Origin: Artemia franciscana
Taxonomy: Eukaryota > Arthropoda > Branchiopoda > Anostraca > Artemiidae
Assembly: GCF_032884065.1 (NCBI RefSeq)
Contig: NC_088880.1
Location: 36,448,827-36,512,826 of the forward strand
Direction: 5' to 3'
Length of the DNA stretch: 64,000 bases
The notes under the pieces were generated by a model. It was not told the DNA's origin and searched no databases. It saw nothing but the letters and a program-made list of their open reading frames with translations. The position numbers and the translations under genes were made by a program. Below, piece after piece: positions 1-12,215 of this stretch. Each line of letters opens with the position of its first letter. Position 1 is the first letter of the stretch.

Positions 1-235
<235 letters not shown>

Positions 236-728
236 CTAGAAATAAACAATCCATTGAAAACATTTACTAAGAAGTTTTCGATGCAACTACTAGATTAAGA
301 TAAGACAGAGATTTTGTGAGTATTCTTTTGAGTTTATTTTTGTATTACTGTGTATATTCTCTCTTTCCTCCTTTGTTATTTCCTGTTTTTCTTTCGTTTC
401 TTCTCTTCGTCTTGTACACGCTTGTATTTGTTTTATCTTGCTTATTTATTTGAAATAGAAACTTGGCTTACTGTGGCCTGTGATAATCATTTCAAATAAA
501 GCATTGTCTAAGAGTTGTACAATCAGCAATATAATTAACCCAGTGAAACTATTTAGTATCATTCAAAGGAATTTCTAGCTAATAAACGTTATCTTGGACG
601 CACTTTACTTAGTGTCGGAGGACCCTTCACGTGAAGCAAGTATAAAATACAATTCCGTCAAATTTCAACTAGGATACACATTATTTTTTCAGTTGGAATA
701 AAACACGTCACCAAACCAACTAGTCCTG

Positions 729-850
729 TGAAAGAACGAGGTATTGACGAGTGGGTGAGCCCCCTCATATACAAAATAATTTTTTTCGTTTAAAGTTTTA
801 ATGTTGCTCTATACTTTCAGTTGAAAAAACTTGTTTTTTATTTAATTGAA
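729..850. repeat. Fragment of the dispersed foldback family seen at 11024-11301
   Basis: The text runs from a GAGGTATTGACGAG block through CCCCTCATATACAAAATAAT to TTTTAATGTTGCTCT and CTTTCAGTTGAAAAA. This order of blocks recurs in the right arm of the foldback element at 11180-11301 and in the piece at 63090-63290. No coding potential is seen. It is one half of the foldback only. Confidence 0.6.
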
Positions 851-1724
851 AACCAAGAGCAAGACTATCGACGGTCCAGCAATTTTTTTCGAAATATTAT
901 CAAACATATACGATTATTGTTACCTCTGTCTCGTCTTAATTTTAGTTACTTTATGGTTAAGACGGTGCTAGGTTTATTCTACCCCCACTACTTTCGTTAG
1001 AAAGCTGCCCCACATGCCCACATTGCATTTATACGAATCGTTTACTTGTTATTTATAGAAATTTGCCGGGTTAAAACCAAAACCTAAATTAAATTCTTGC
1101 CTAGAGGAAACAGTTTCTTTGGATATTTAACTTTTTTTCACTTCGACGTATAAATAGACTTTTTATGATATCATTGAACATTTACAATTCGTGTTACCTC
1201 AGTTTCAATTTAATTTTAGTTACTTTACGGATACGATAGAGCAAATGTAACGTGTACTTAGTCTGAAAATACCAGTGCTTCCACTTTCCCCGAATTTTTG
1301 GAGATTTCCCCAAAAATCTCTGCCTTATCGAAAAAAAATCGGCTCCCCGAAAATTCGCTTTTGTTCAAGGTTACCACCCATAGCGATCTATCACTAGTGA
1401 CTATCCACCCCTAGTGACTGTCACTATCACTACTTGACATAATTGTTTCACTACTTTTCATAGTTTTTGTATCAATTATTTACTACCCATTGTTTACTTG
1501 TACTGATGATAGCCCTCGCTGAAACATAATGTGTCAGTTTCAAGAAGCCGTCGGTCTTTTTCTTCACTAGGTTTGTTACATTCTCAGCACAAGTTTTCAA
1601 ACTTGCAGGGACAACTACCCCCTGATGTTTTCCTTACTCTGCGGCAATTAAGATGATCATTTACATAAGATCTCGCATGCCAATTTCGTACTTAGTTTAA
1701 AAGGGAGTGTTGATATTTATGAAA

Positions 1725-2196
1725 CCAACCTTTCCCCATCACTCCAAAAAGTGGAGCTTTTACGTTATAGATACAATTTTATTTTTTGTTTTGGCCTTTT
1801 TGGTCGTCACGTTAAAATTTTGAAATGCCGCTTTTTTATTTCCACAACGGGATGGGGTGGGAGAAATAGTGTTAGAGGTGGTCAAGCTGAGGCCCTCAGA
1901 CTGCTCCCCCAGAGTCTATATAGGGTCCTCTAGCTTTGACGATACACTTTCTATTTTGACGTTTTTAACTGTCATTAACAATCAGTTGTATCCCAAAGAC
2001 GACTAAACTTTCTAAGGACTTAAGGACAAGTAAACTTTCTAAAGTTTAGAAACCTTTTGTCTTGCCTTATAAGGCAAGCCAAACTAAGTTTTGTTTCTGA
2101 ATCAGGTTTCTTTTTGGTTTAAATTAAGCGATGTTTGAATATACAATCTTGCCAAATCCAACCTTTCCCCTTCACTCCAAAAAGTGGAGCTTTTAC
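1725..2196. repeat. Direct duplication of a 39-bp block
   Basis: Positions 1725-1763 and 2158-2196 carry the same 39 bases with one difference. Each copy contains CTCCAAAAAGTGGAG, which can form a 5-bp stem. The 433-bp spacing suggests two ends or two copies of one dispersed repeat. I see no gene here. Confidence 0.6.
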
Positions 2197-2760
2197 CATA
2201 GGAAATTACAAAAATACTGAATAAAAACGTTGATGCCCTCGCCAAAATGAAATTTCAACTGTCAGCAGATGATCCAGTTGATTCTCAGCTACCTCCTTGC
2301 TTCTCAAAAGCGGCTTCTTCCTTATGAACAGATTCTTTATACCATGGTGTTCCCATAGTTTTACGACAAAAACCCCTGATGTCGTGAGGGGCACGATCGG
2401 TGATCGATGTGGTTTCTGAGTTGTGAGATTCTGCAGGAACTACTAGAGAGGCAGTAACAGGAACTTCCTGGAAACTTTGCAGCTTCTGAGAGAAGCTTTT
2501 GAATAATCTCAATTAACACTTTTTTGTTGCTACAAATAGGTACAACCCAGTTGATGAATGGACTGTCATTATGGGGAATATATTTGATACCAGCTCGGTT
2601 GAATTGACGATCGGGAAATCTGATTAACTTGGACACTTGGTTGATCTTGCAAATTCAGAGAGTTTTCAGAATTTTCAGAAGTTCAGTTCTCGACCCGTAA
2701 AAAACATGGTTATATCGTGTTTCTAGCGTAAATGCAAATCCAAAGAATTTCTCTCTAAGT

Positions 2761-3160
2761 GTACTGCAAAAGCTTTACTTATTTTCAGAGCAACCAGCAC
2801 TGTATGATGTCATTCCAGAATGTCCTCACCTCTTAATGAGCTGTATGTGCAAGACGTCATACCAATCTGTTGTCGAGAGCATGGGCAGTACTGTGGACAC
2901 ACGTGGTCGTGACCATAGGGCTAGTTCCACCGATCTTCGCAGCTAGTTAGTTACTCAGTGACAGTCCCCCCCATAAATGAAATATGTAAGCCATTCATTG
3001 AAGTTGTCTTGGATGTTCACTTTTGTTCACGGAAGAAGTGGCATTTCTTCTGCACAGTCGATTGTACTGATAGACCAAAATTTCATCGTATTAGTGAAGT
3101 AGTACAACAGATTGGCTCTGAAAAGCCCCGTGTTCCACTTACTTTGTGAATACCGTTGTG
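2761..3160 (+). pseudogene. Possible degenerate transposase fragment
   Basis: One plus-strand frame reads PALYDVIPECPHLLMSC followed by VVESMGST, then continues with stops. The wording recalls the ESMGS-type segment of transposon-derived proteins, perhaps hAT-like. I cannot name the family with any certainty and there is no catalytic motif. Overlapping minus-strand frames at 2206-2636 have no recognisable domain. This is a weak call based on feel for the peptide. Confidence 0.2.
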
Positions 3161-4189
3161 TACTATATTCGCATTAAAATTGTTATGAAATCCTAATCTT
3201 TAATGCTTCGAGACAAAGATACGGGTAGTCCTAGAGATTGGTATCGAATTCAATTAGCACATTAGAATGATTCCAGCACGTATTTAGACAAGTACGTACT
3301 ATCCCGTTTTGTGGGAGAGCTCTCACGCTGATGCTTTTTAAAACTCATTCAAACTAAAAGCTCATTGAGTTTCAATGTCGCTATGTGAATATCTTTTTTT
3401 TAGACCGTCGTTATCCTTCGTTTTTGTGGACATGTTTTTACTTTGTTCTCTTCTGAAAGTGAGTGAAAGTGAGAACTGAAAGTGAATATTTGTCCAAGTC
3501 TCGGACTTAAGGCCAAAATCCCTCAAAACTGTTTATTCGTCAGATAGAAAGAATCCTAAAAGGGCTGAAAGCTATTTAGATGTATATACAGCCAAAGCAG
3601 GTAATGAAAAAGCTGGAGAGTAGAAGATTAGCAGCCTATACCAGTCGCAATACAATGCAGCAGCACTTCTCTGTTCCTTTTGGGGATTAGATTAGGGCAA
3701 AGCCAAAATCAAAGCTTCATAATGCATGTGACTCCAATCAATATTGTTCTCCCAGAAAATCAAATGATTGTTTTTTATAGTTATAGTATAGTTATTAACG
3801 AGTGTCAAGCATGCAATTGGTTACGCATTAATTTTATAATACCAATAGCATTGGAGTGTACAGTTCCATCCATAAAGTAACAGCGGTAAGCTATATACAG
3901 TACACCTCAGAATTTGAATACTATACTCTGCTAGCAGTACTAGAGATTAATGTACTGCTACTATGGTAGCAATACAGTACTAAATATGATATAGTACTTT
4001 TCATAAAATAGTACATATATCATTATGGAGTATGATATTTAGGGCTAGTATGTGGCTTGCCAATGAATTAGTCTACATTGCTGATTGTAATTCAGAAAAC
4101 TATTCATACTTCGGTATGACACTCAATCCTAATAAAATATAGCAAAGTAAGATAAAAACATAATACTTTAGAACCAAAACAAGTTTGGA

Positions 4190-4345
4190 AGATATATTTG
4201 CACATTAGAGGGGGGGGTAAAGTAAAGCGGGTCTGTATGTCTAATGTGTTAGGTACAATTATTTTGCATAGTATGTAGTAAGAATTGTTTTTTAACTTCA
4301 CACTGTACAGATACTTTACCACTACCCCCCCCCCCTAATTTGCAA
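4190..4345. repeat. Ends of a G/C-tipped short transposon family
   Basis: A block reading GCACATTAGAGGGGGGGGTAA is followed about 130 bp later by a C run, CTAATTTGCAAATA and the AGCCCAAATTATAT block. Both blocks occur in the foldback element at 20043-20405. The downstream block near 4255-4300 (GTACAATTATTTTGCATAG) also matches the right arm of that element. The arrangement here looks like parts of two adjacent copies. Confidence 0.5.
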
Positions 4346-5488
4346 ATACATAGCCCAAATTATATATTTTCCATCTATTCTATCACTTCTCTTTGTGTTG
4401 TCTCATGTCTATAATTCTCTTTGTCTTGGTTCTATAATGCGTCAATGAATGAACAACCTGAGCGATAGAGGGTTTATCATAAAAGTGCGGATATTTCTAA
4501 CTACAGGCTATACCATATTACATTTGTTACTGTTCAGCAAATTTTACAAATGAAAATACTTTTTACTCAAAGGAAAGCTGTCAAAACCCAAATTGCGCAG
4601 CTAAAGGGTCGGCAGCTTTCAAAATTCTGCTACTCGCAGCTTTGAAACTTTTGCATACCTGCTTGATACTACAAACATTTAAGAGAAGCTATTTAAACTC
4701 TGTTAATGGATACTAATTCTTTTTAGTTGCTAGTTTTCTCAGTTTCAACTTCTCGTTTTAATCCTTTTTGCTCTGTAATAATTCAAAATGAAGATATGAT
4801 ATGAGTTGACGTTCATTGCAATTAATGTTGATTGTTCAATTCAATTAAAGAAGCCAAAGTACAATTTGTTCAATAACAACAAAAGCTGTATGTTTTCTTC
4901 TTATGTCAAGAACAAAATATTCGTGTTTCTTAAATTGTCCAGATCAGAAATATCGGGTACTTTCCGGTTTTTTGAAAGGATCTTTCCGGAATACACTAAA
5001 CATTGAAAACTACTATATTAACAAAAAACTAATCCCAGGTAAATAATTTGTTTTTTTTAATATTGCTTGTATTTCAGGCAGGATCGAATTTGCTGTGTTA
5101 AATTACTTGAAAACTGAACCAAAGCATTCCAAGTGTTGGCTTTGGAGTAAAATTGTGTCTACTTTAATCATGATTTCAGTCAACATATTACAGTTGAGAC
5201 TCGTAACTATTCATATGGGGGCTTCTGGAGCAAGGATATACACAGGGAGAGGAGGTATATCTTTGAACACCCGCCCCCCCCCCCAAAAAAAGGACGGGCA
5301 TACTCTGGAGCAACTCAACAAATTAAATGGACGGCGTCTTACAAGCCCAAGCGGAGTAGTCACCGCTAGAAACACTGAAAAGAGCTTATTTATTGGTAAT
5401 TCCCCCAGTAACCCATCAGTTTCCCAAAGATCATCGTGTCTGGTACCGCATTAACTAAAAAACGGGAATATTAAAATAGAAGCCTTAC

Positions 5489-5690
5489 TTGTCTCTGAGA
5501 ATCATTAAAGTAAGCAGGTACTGTGACTACAGCATTTTTCACAGGTGTTCCTAAATAATGCTCAGCAGTTTCCTTCATTTTTACCAGAATAAAGGCACCA
5601 ATTTGTGATGGCGAATACATTTTACCGTCAGAAGACTGAACCCAGGCATCGCCATTTGAAGCACGAACGATTTTAAATGATACTGTTTTC
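5489..5690 (-). CDS. HSPA9: Mitochondrial Hsp70 (mortalin) internal exon
   Basis: This 202-bp exon encodes the part of the nucleotide-binding domain just upstream of the exon at 1-235. The minus strand reads [14 protein letters not shown], then [19 protein letters not shown], then [20 protein letters not shown] and [17 protein letters not shown] is a universal Hsp70 signature, and [12 protein letters not shown] is typical of the mitochondrial form. The acceptor is a TTTATCTTTTCAG tract ending at 5691 and the donor is CAA|GTAAGG. The junction to the next exon gives RQ|ATKDAG, in phase 0. The exon starts in phase 2, so at least one coding exon lies upstream at higher coordinates. I could not find it on either side of the N gap. 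Confidence 0.95.
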
Positions 5691-7723
5691 CTGAAAAGAT
5701 AAATCAAGTACAACAGCTTACATCATCATACCCAAAATGATATTCAGCTTCCTCCACCTACCAGCAAACGAGCTATTGAATAGGGTCTTAAGAAGAACAA
5801 AAGAATCATAAAATTACGAAAATAAGGGCTTAAGATAATTGCTTTGTCAGAATTCGTTTACGTTTTGCTTTATAGCCGCTGGCAAGCTGCTATGACGGAT
5901 AGTATATATTTTATCTAGCCATCCAAGGTTAAGATAACGTAAAACGTCACATTATACAAGCAATATCAGTTTTAAATCAATTAAAAGAGATGGTCTAATT
6001 TTTTACTCAGTTGATAATCAAAATAATTTGAGGTACCAAATAGATTTTTCAATGAAAATACCACAGAAGGTAATTTTCGAAGCCCATAGGAGAGGGACAA
6101 ATACCCACCTCCAATTGCCATAAANNNNNNNNNNNNNNNNNNNNNNNNNNNNNNNNNNNNNNNNNNNNNNNNNNNNNNNNNNNNNNNNNNNNNNNNNNNN
6201 NNNNNNNNNNNNNNNNNNNNNNNNCTTAGGTCTTATTCAGATAGAAAAAAAATATTACGACCAAGATTTTGATAACATTTGTTTTAGACTCATTTAGTCT
6301 GAATTTAGAATAACTTCCTGTGCGTAAGTCCTTGTAAATATTGTAGCTGAGGCCATCGACCAGTAGAGGAAACTCTTAGAATATTTTGGAACTGATCTTG
6401 AAATCAACAAAATTAGATACACTCTAGGGGTGTATGAATTGGATATTCTAGGCTAGTTGCATGTTTGAACTTGTTTGTCTTGGGTATAGTTTAAATAACG
6501 TAACCTCTTGCCAAGATAGCAAAAAGTAGCTAAACTAGAATTTTACCACAATTATTTTTTCTGTATTGTTTCCTGATTGATTAAGCTAGCCTAGCCTATA
6601 TCTTAAATTTAACCCACTTTATAAAATTGACCTAAATTGTTCACAAAAAGAAAAGCAGAATGCTGCATAAATAATTTAATGCCAAATTCATTATGGAAAG
6701 GTATTAATTTTGCAATAAATCTGTGGGCATTAACCTAGATTTGGTTTAAATATCCTGTTTCTATATTAATTTCAGTGCATTAGTGTCTGAGATAGCATAC
6801 AGTTGTGTTGATTATTGAAACTCTTTGGCTTAGGCCTATCACTTTCTTACATTCAGTTGAACTATTAAGGTTAGAATTTTAGACTAGGCTAGTTAAAATT
6901 TCCAAATGATGGCCTTTTCACTAGGCTATCTTGAAAAGTGTTTGAGCTTACTAAATGATTTTTTAATGATGGATCTGCATCAAATGAGAGGGAGTTCCCC
7001 TAGATTTGGCAAAATACTTTGGGAATTTTCATTGAAATATATATATTTTGGTACATCCATCAAGGAACCCCCCTCCTCAGATTTTCAAAATACATTCCCT
7101 TTCCCCTCCCATTTACAGTTTTGTAAATTAGTGCTATTTATGAATTAGCATAGCAGAAAGACTGGTTTTGCCTTTGATTTTGTTTTATTTAATGCTTATG
7201 ACATATATTTGAAATATTCAGTTCACCAAGTTTAACCTTTATAAAGCAGTGTAGTCACAACACAGTTTTCAGTTTACTGTATTTGCTTCTAATTAAATCT
7301 AGGCTTTCTTTGAGACCACAGTCCAAGATAAAAATGATTTATTCAAAGCCCAATATAGGAAAAAATTTTACAGCCTCCATCAAGTATTCCAAAATTCATG
7401 AAAAATATAGCATAGGAATGGGTGCATAAAAATTCAATGGCTGATTTAGGATTTTTCTGTGAAGAGAAATTTTTCTCTTCTGATGGCTGTTCAAAAACTG
7501 TTGTCTTTTGATAGGTAGAAAACAAAAATAACTGAACCTATAGACTTTGTATGCATTCCTTTCATCTCAAATACTTGATACTCTTCAAAACACTCACTAT
7601 CATTGAAACAGATATCTTACAAAATCCTAAAATATCAAATAACTTCAAAAATTCAATAGATTATCTCAGCTAGAAACAATTTTAGATTTTACAATTTTAC
7701 AGCTTTTTTCAAATCTTCATACA
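5691..7723. other. A+T-rich stretch with assembly gap; no gene seen
   Basis: This stretch should be HSPA9 intron or upstream sequence, but no exon with Hsp70 wording is visible. It contains the N gap. Around 6490-6560 a block (GCCAAGATAGC to AACTAGAATTTTACC) matches one end of the foldback element at 14150-14757, and 6930-6950 has a similar piece. Nothing else is recognised. Confidence 0.6.
6125..6224. other. Assembly gap (100 N)
   Basis: Exactly 100 N characters. A round 100 is the usual placeholder for a gap of unknown size, so the true distance and possibly the joining of the two sides are uncertain. Missing HSPA9 exons could lie in it. Confidence 0.99.
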
Positions 7724-7843
7724 ATGAACTCTGCCAGTGGTACATCAGAAATGATGCAACATTATTTAGTTCTACAGTTGCTTATTGATGAAATAATGGA
7801 TACTGATGTAGGATCAGATGAAAATGAAGAAAAATGGTGGTAA
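7724..7843 (+). CDS. Small acidic open frame, possible first exon
   Basis: An ATG at 7724 opens a 39-residue frame: MNSASGTSEMMQHYLVLQLL, then a short link, then DVGSDENEEKWW and a stop. The end overlaps a strong donor: after TGGTG comes GTAAGT (GT at 7840-7841), so the frame could splice out in phase 2 instead of stopping. Short acidic first exons ending in KWW or RWW are known at the start of PIF/Harbinger-type transposase-like proteins, which is the only association I can offer. No second exon was found downstream. It may equally be chance. Confidence 0.25.
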   Translation: MNSASGTSEMMQHYLVLQLLIDEIMDTDVGSDENEEKWW

Positions 7844-10800
7844 GTTGTAATATAATATTCAATTTAATCTTGCAAGTTATTATTTTTCTAGACACAATCT
7901 TGTATATTCAGGTATGGACAAAGTTCCAAAGCTGCCAATAGCACAATTAAATAGAATTCCAAAAGCTGCTGAGACTTTAGCAACAACTGCCAAATAGCAT
8001 TACTACTTAGCTACCCCATTTTCTCTATTGTGGGGTATATGTATAAATGAATGTTGGAGTGGAGACAAGTATTATGTTGACTAATAATTTGTATTTTTTT
8101 TTTTATTTCATAGAAACAGTTTTTTAGGACCAAGAAAAAAGGATTCTGATTTTATTTAAAAATACATTATTTTGTTTTGCGACAAAGTCATTTATTGTTG
8201 TAACCTGCAATTATGATGTTATTCATCATCTTGTATACAAAGATGTCATCTTGTATACAATCATTGTGAGTCTTTATTTTGATGTGCATATTTGAAGAAG
8301 AAGTTTACCATATGTATAGACCAACTAACCCAATAGGAACATTTTGACTAAATACCTGACAGCCTGTACAACCAACAAGTCTCTTTTTGCTTCCTGGCTT
8401 TTGGTTATGGTCTGTTTTATGCTTTCTATTTAGCTAATTTTGTTTTGCTGGTTAAATAGCAGAAATATTCTTTATTTGACTATGTTTTTGAGTTTAGGCT
8501 ATTTTATGGTTTTCATTTAGTTATTTTCTTTTTTCCCAAGAAAGAATGTTGGTTAAATAGCAGAAATAATCATATAGGCTACATCACCTATCACTGTCTT
8601 TGTAGAATAAACTTCTAATTTCTTGGAATTAATTTTTTCAGGTTTGGCATTAATAAATTTACTCATAGATAACATTGGCCTCCAAAATTACAGTTTTGAT
8701 TCTGTAAAGTATTTTGCCAAGTTTCATGCTATTTGATATGTTAGTTCCAAAAATGGTTCCCATCATTCCCATAATGTCAGGCTTTTCTTGAAAAATACAT
8801 ATTATTTTAAACAAAACCCAATTTGGAAAATAATGATGTTGCCCAATTTCTCGTGTACTATCTGGTAATATTAGTTTCACGCAAAGCCAATAATTTGTTA
8901 TTTCTTTATATTACATATAAACAGTTTTTTAGGACTTAAAAGTTTCTGATTTTATTTAAATGGCCCTTGTGTTTTGAGAATTAAAGAATTAAGACAAAAG
9001 GTCAAACTGTAGCATAAAGAGCAGAGTATTGTGGAGGGGAAATCAAATCACATAACTTTTCCTAGCTAGAATTTCCTCTTTGTGGAGAATTTTTCCTGCA
9101 AAAAATTCTCCCATCAAATATTTTTTTACCTCAGAAATGCATTGATAAGCATCTTATCATTTTGGTTATGGATGCAGTTGTTGGCTTGTTGCAAAATTAC
9201 AAATTTCTGATGCAATGTAAACATTAACTTGCTTTTCTGAATTTACAACAAATTAGTGCAAACATAAATGCTTAATTTGGTGGTGTCCATTGTAATTCTG
9301 AGTAACTTGCAATATCAAGGATAATAACATCTTTGTTTTATTATACTTGACATCTAAAGTTTGTGTTTCCAAGATTTGTCAGGGGCTAGTAGCTACAGTA
9401 AATTCTTAAATGATTCATAAATGAGGGTAGCTTCCTCCTCCTTAATAACTCATTTTTACCTGAAGTTTTTAATATCTTATAAAAGTTTCTTAGGGGCCAT
9501 TTTCATAAGGATTCAAGTTCAACTAAAATCCTTGTGAAACCAACAAAAGATGGATAAAATTCATCTTTTGTTCAACTTAGAGATGGGCTTCATAATCCAG
9601 TTAAGAATGCCACAAAAAACATAATCCATCTCAGTGATACCTTAACTCATATAGCAAATTTCAAGCAGAACTAGCTTAGCCTACTAGCAGTTGTCTTTCA
9701 TTTTGGAAAGGCCAGGCCACCCAAGCAAAGGGTGTGTTGTCATTACAAATGATTTTGCTGAAATGAGCTGGTGGAAAACTATTAGGAAATTTACTGTTTA
9801 GAGATTAGGATATCACAAAATTAAGCATTCAATATGCTTGTTTGTAAATCTTAAGTAAATACAAACCCTGTTGGAATTTTGTTGATATCCATCTCACAAT
9901 TAGTGTGTCTAAAGAAATTTTCCAAAGAGCATTCAGTTTTCAGCATGCATTTTATGTTTATTGATGGTTAAAGAAAGCAATAGATATACCTGCTGTAGCT
10001 GATTAGTAATAAATAACTTGCTGCCTTTCTGCATAAAAATGTGCATTTTTATGTATAATGTATAGCTTTTAAAGTCATTAATTCCTGAGAAGCCCCTTCT
10101 CCAGTTATGCCAGCTTTATGGGTAGTAAAGCCTTTTAAAAAAAATCTGAAATAATTTTTTGGGAGTCCTTACCAGTGGCTTTCCTTTCTACTGCAATTAG
10201 TAATGGGTGAAATATATTGCAGTCACTAAAAGTTTACAATCTTACCTATTTTACCACTATTAAGTTGCAAAAGGGGTGAACTAAATATTTACCATTGAAT
10301 TTGTCACAAAAGAAATTTCTAGCTTCAAGAAATTCAATCATACCTTTAGAACAAGGGATCCTAAGTTATGTCTAAGTCTTGAAAATGTGCTTTTAGTATA
10401 AGTAATTTGTAAATAGATTTTTTTTATCTTTCTAAAAATGAGACAAAAAAAATCCTGCAGAGAAGAAACAAGACAGATTAATAAAGGAAGAAATACCATG
10501 GATGCCCATGAAATGTAAGATAGAAATGAACAAAACTTCAATTATGCATCTGTTTTCTTTAAACAGACAGGAGGAATAAACCTCCAAGCTTTGACAAATT
10601 CAATCTCACTATTGGAACCAGGTATAAGACTAATTTCCAGGGAATGAAAACAGTAAATCCCTGGCTTTTCTATTGACACAGGCAGTGAAGGGAATAAAAA
10701 CACATGTATTGTTCTGCCTATTTGTTCAACTTCTCTGTCTGTTCTACAAATTCTGTATTATATTTATTTGAAAAAAAAGGCAAAATGTCATAGATAAGAT

Positions 10801-11023
10801 TTATTTGCAAAAAAGCCTGCAGGCCATAGCAAACACATGCAACTTTATGCAAGCACCTAATTCCAAACAACTTAGAAAAGCAAACAAACTTGCAAACAAC
10901 TTAAACAAGCAAACAAACTTTCAAACACTTTATGAATTCAGAAACACCCATAAATAAACTCTTACCAAGCTAACTCCTCAAACATGATTCCCTATGCTTA
11001 ATCCCTAAACAAAGATTAAACAA
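7844..11023. other. A+T-rich non-coding stretch
   Basis: No host gene or long readable transposon frame is seen. A copy-fragment of the foldback family with AAAGAGCAGAGTATTGTGGA lies near 9010-9060. A short tandem duplication (CATCTTGTATACAA) lies near 8229-8261. A 10-bp-stem hairpin built from CATAAAAATG and its complement lies near 10033-10054. Short open frames on either strand look random. Confidence 0.6.
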
Positions 11024-11301
11024 AAAAACTAGTTTTTTAAACTGAAAGTAAGGAGCAATATTAAAACTTAAAATGAACAGAAATTACTCTGTATATGAAA
11101 TGGGTTGTCCCCTCTGCAATCCCTCACTCTTTACACTAAAGTTTTTAATTGTTTTAAAAAGTAGAATTGTCACAAAGAATTAAACTTTAGCATAAAGAGC
11201 AAGGAATTGCAGAGGGGACAACCCATTTCATATACAGAGTAATTTCTGTTTGTTTTAAGTTTTAATATTGCTCCTTACTTTCAGTTTGAAAAACTATTTT
11301 T
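11024..11301. repeat. Foldback (long inverted repeat) element
   Basis: Left arm 11024-11147 and right arm about 11180-11301 are near-perfect reverse complements. The left arm reads CTGAAAGTAAGGAGCAATAT, then GAAATTACTCTGTATATGAA, then TGGGTTGTCCCCTCTGCAAT; the right arm returns the complement of each block in reverse order. The spacer is about 30 bp, so the single strand can form a stem of roughly 120 bp. There is no coding capacity. Related half-copies occur at 729-850, about 9000-9060, 11580-11690 and 63090-63290, so this is a dispersed non-autonomous family. Confidence 0.88.
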
Positions 11302-11429
11302 TTTATTTGATTTCTGAACATTTTTGAATTAATGCATTTTTGATTTTGGCTCTCCACACATAAATTATTAAAATGAAATTTGCATATTGATTTTTTTTTT
11401 GCTAAATGGCTTTCTCTTAGTTTTGATCA

Positions 11430-11530
11430 GATGATTTTGAGAAATAAGGGGTGGGGAAGGAGGCCTAGTTGCCCTCCAATTTTTTGGTTACTTAAAAAGG
11501 CAACTAGAACTTTTAATTTTTAACAAACGT
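11430..11530. repeat. Dispersed repeat with GTTGCCCTCCAAT block
   Basis: The block GGAGGCCTAGTTGCCCTCCA, followed by a T-rich piece, AAAAGGCAACTAGAA and TTTTAATTTTTAAC, recurs in diverged form at about 49670-49790 and 59095-59185. It is non-coding. Function and full length are unknown. Confidence 0.65.
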
Positions 11531-11744
11531 TTTTATTAGTAAAAAATATACATAACTTAAGAATTAACTTACATAACTAACTTTTATACTCTTATATTTT
11601 TTTATTATGTATATGAGGGGGTTTTTCTCCTTATTAATACCTCACCTTTTATACTAAATCTTAAGTTTTGTCCCAATTCTTTAAGAATGACCCCTGAATC
11701 AGAAAGGCTGTGGAATAAATAGTTGAAATTACCACCACTACTAC

Positions 11745-12215
11745 TATATCATCTACAAATAATATACATGATAGCCTGAACCAATCCAAAGATACAAATG
11801 GGGCTCCATTATTTTTTCATAAAACTGTCTAAATCATTAACAAACAAGGAGAAAAGCTTTGGGGATAAAGTACATCCTTATGTCACACCCAAATGAGACA
11901 TAACTAGTCTAGAAAATTTCCCCATCACCTTTACAACAAACTTCACCCTCCTATACATAGCTGCTATTATTGCTACAAAACAAGATGGCAAGCCTATTTC
12001 TAACAGGCTTTCAATTAACAACCTCCTATTTACTGAATCAAAAGCACTTCTCAGGTCTAAAAAGATACAAATAGCCAACCATTTTTCCATCTCAATATTT
12101 CCAAAGTAAAAATATGGTCAATAGTGCTGAATGTTAATCTGAATCCCACTTGTACTGGACTCAGTATTTCCTCTTTATCTAACAGATCTCTTAGCCTAAA
12201 ATCCAAAACCTTATC
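11745..12215 (-). pseudogene. Non-LTR retrotransposon reverse transcriptase fragment
   Basis: Minus-strand frames give consecutive reverse-transcriptase motifs. From 12200 downward they read DFRLRDLLDKEEILSPVQVG, FLDLRSAFDSVNRRLLIESL (fingers/palm A region), AAMYRRVKFVVKV, then QGCTLSPKLFSLFVNDL, and after a frameshift LFVDDIVVV, the FxDD catalytic box. A stop replaces the codon before QGC and at least one frameshift precedes FVDD, so it is dead. The wording differs from both the CR1-like and the RTE-like elements nearby, so it is a third LINE lineage. The right end abuts a G-tipped repeat at 12213. Confidence 0.8.

Larger units (their letters stand above)
236..5488 (-). other. HSPA9 intron (5.25 kb) with dispersed repeats
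   Basis: The interval lies between two exons that join in phase 0 with a GTAAGG donor (5483-5488) and a TAG acceptor (236-238). It holds no host coding sequence that I can support. Visible contents are a foldback-family fragment (729-850), a diverged direct repeat (about 885-955 and 1160-1230), a duplicated 39-bp block (1725-1763 and 2158-2196), a possible transposase relic (2761-3160), and G/C-tipped short-transposon ends (4190-4345). A C-rich tract lies near 5272-5282. The open frame at 5095-5454 on the plus strand is intronic and antisense to the gene. Confidence 0.8.

Noticed and set aside
2206-2636. Overlapping minus-strand frames of 62-91 codons
   Set aside because: They overlap in two frames, have no shared or known motif, and lie in an intron. 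At best part of a decayed repeat.
5095-5454. 119-codon plus-strand open frame
   Set aside because: It lies in the HSPA9 intron, antisense to the gene, and crosses C and A homopolymers typical of repeats. No domain wording.
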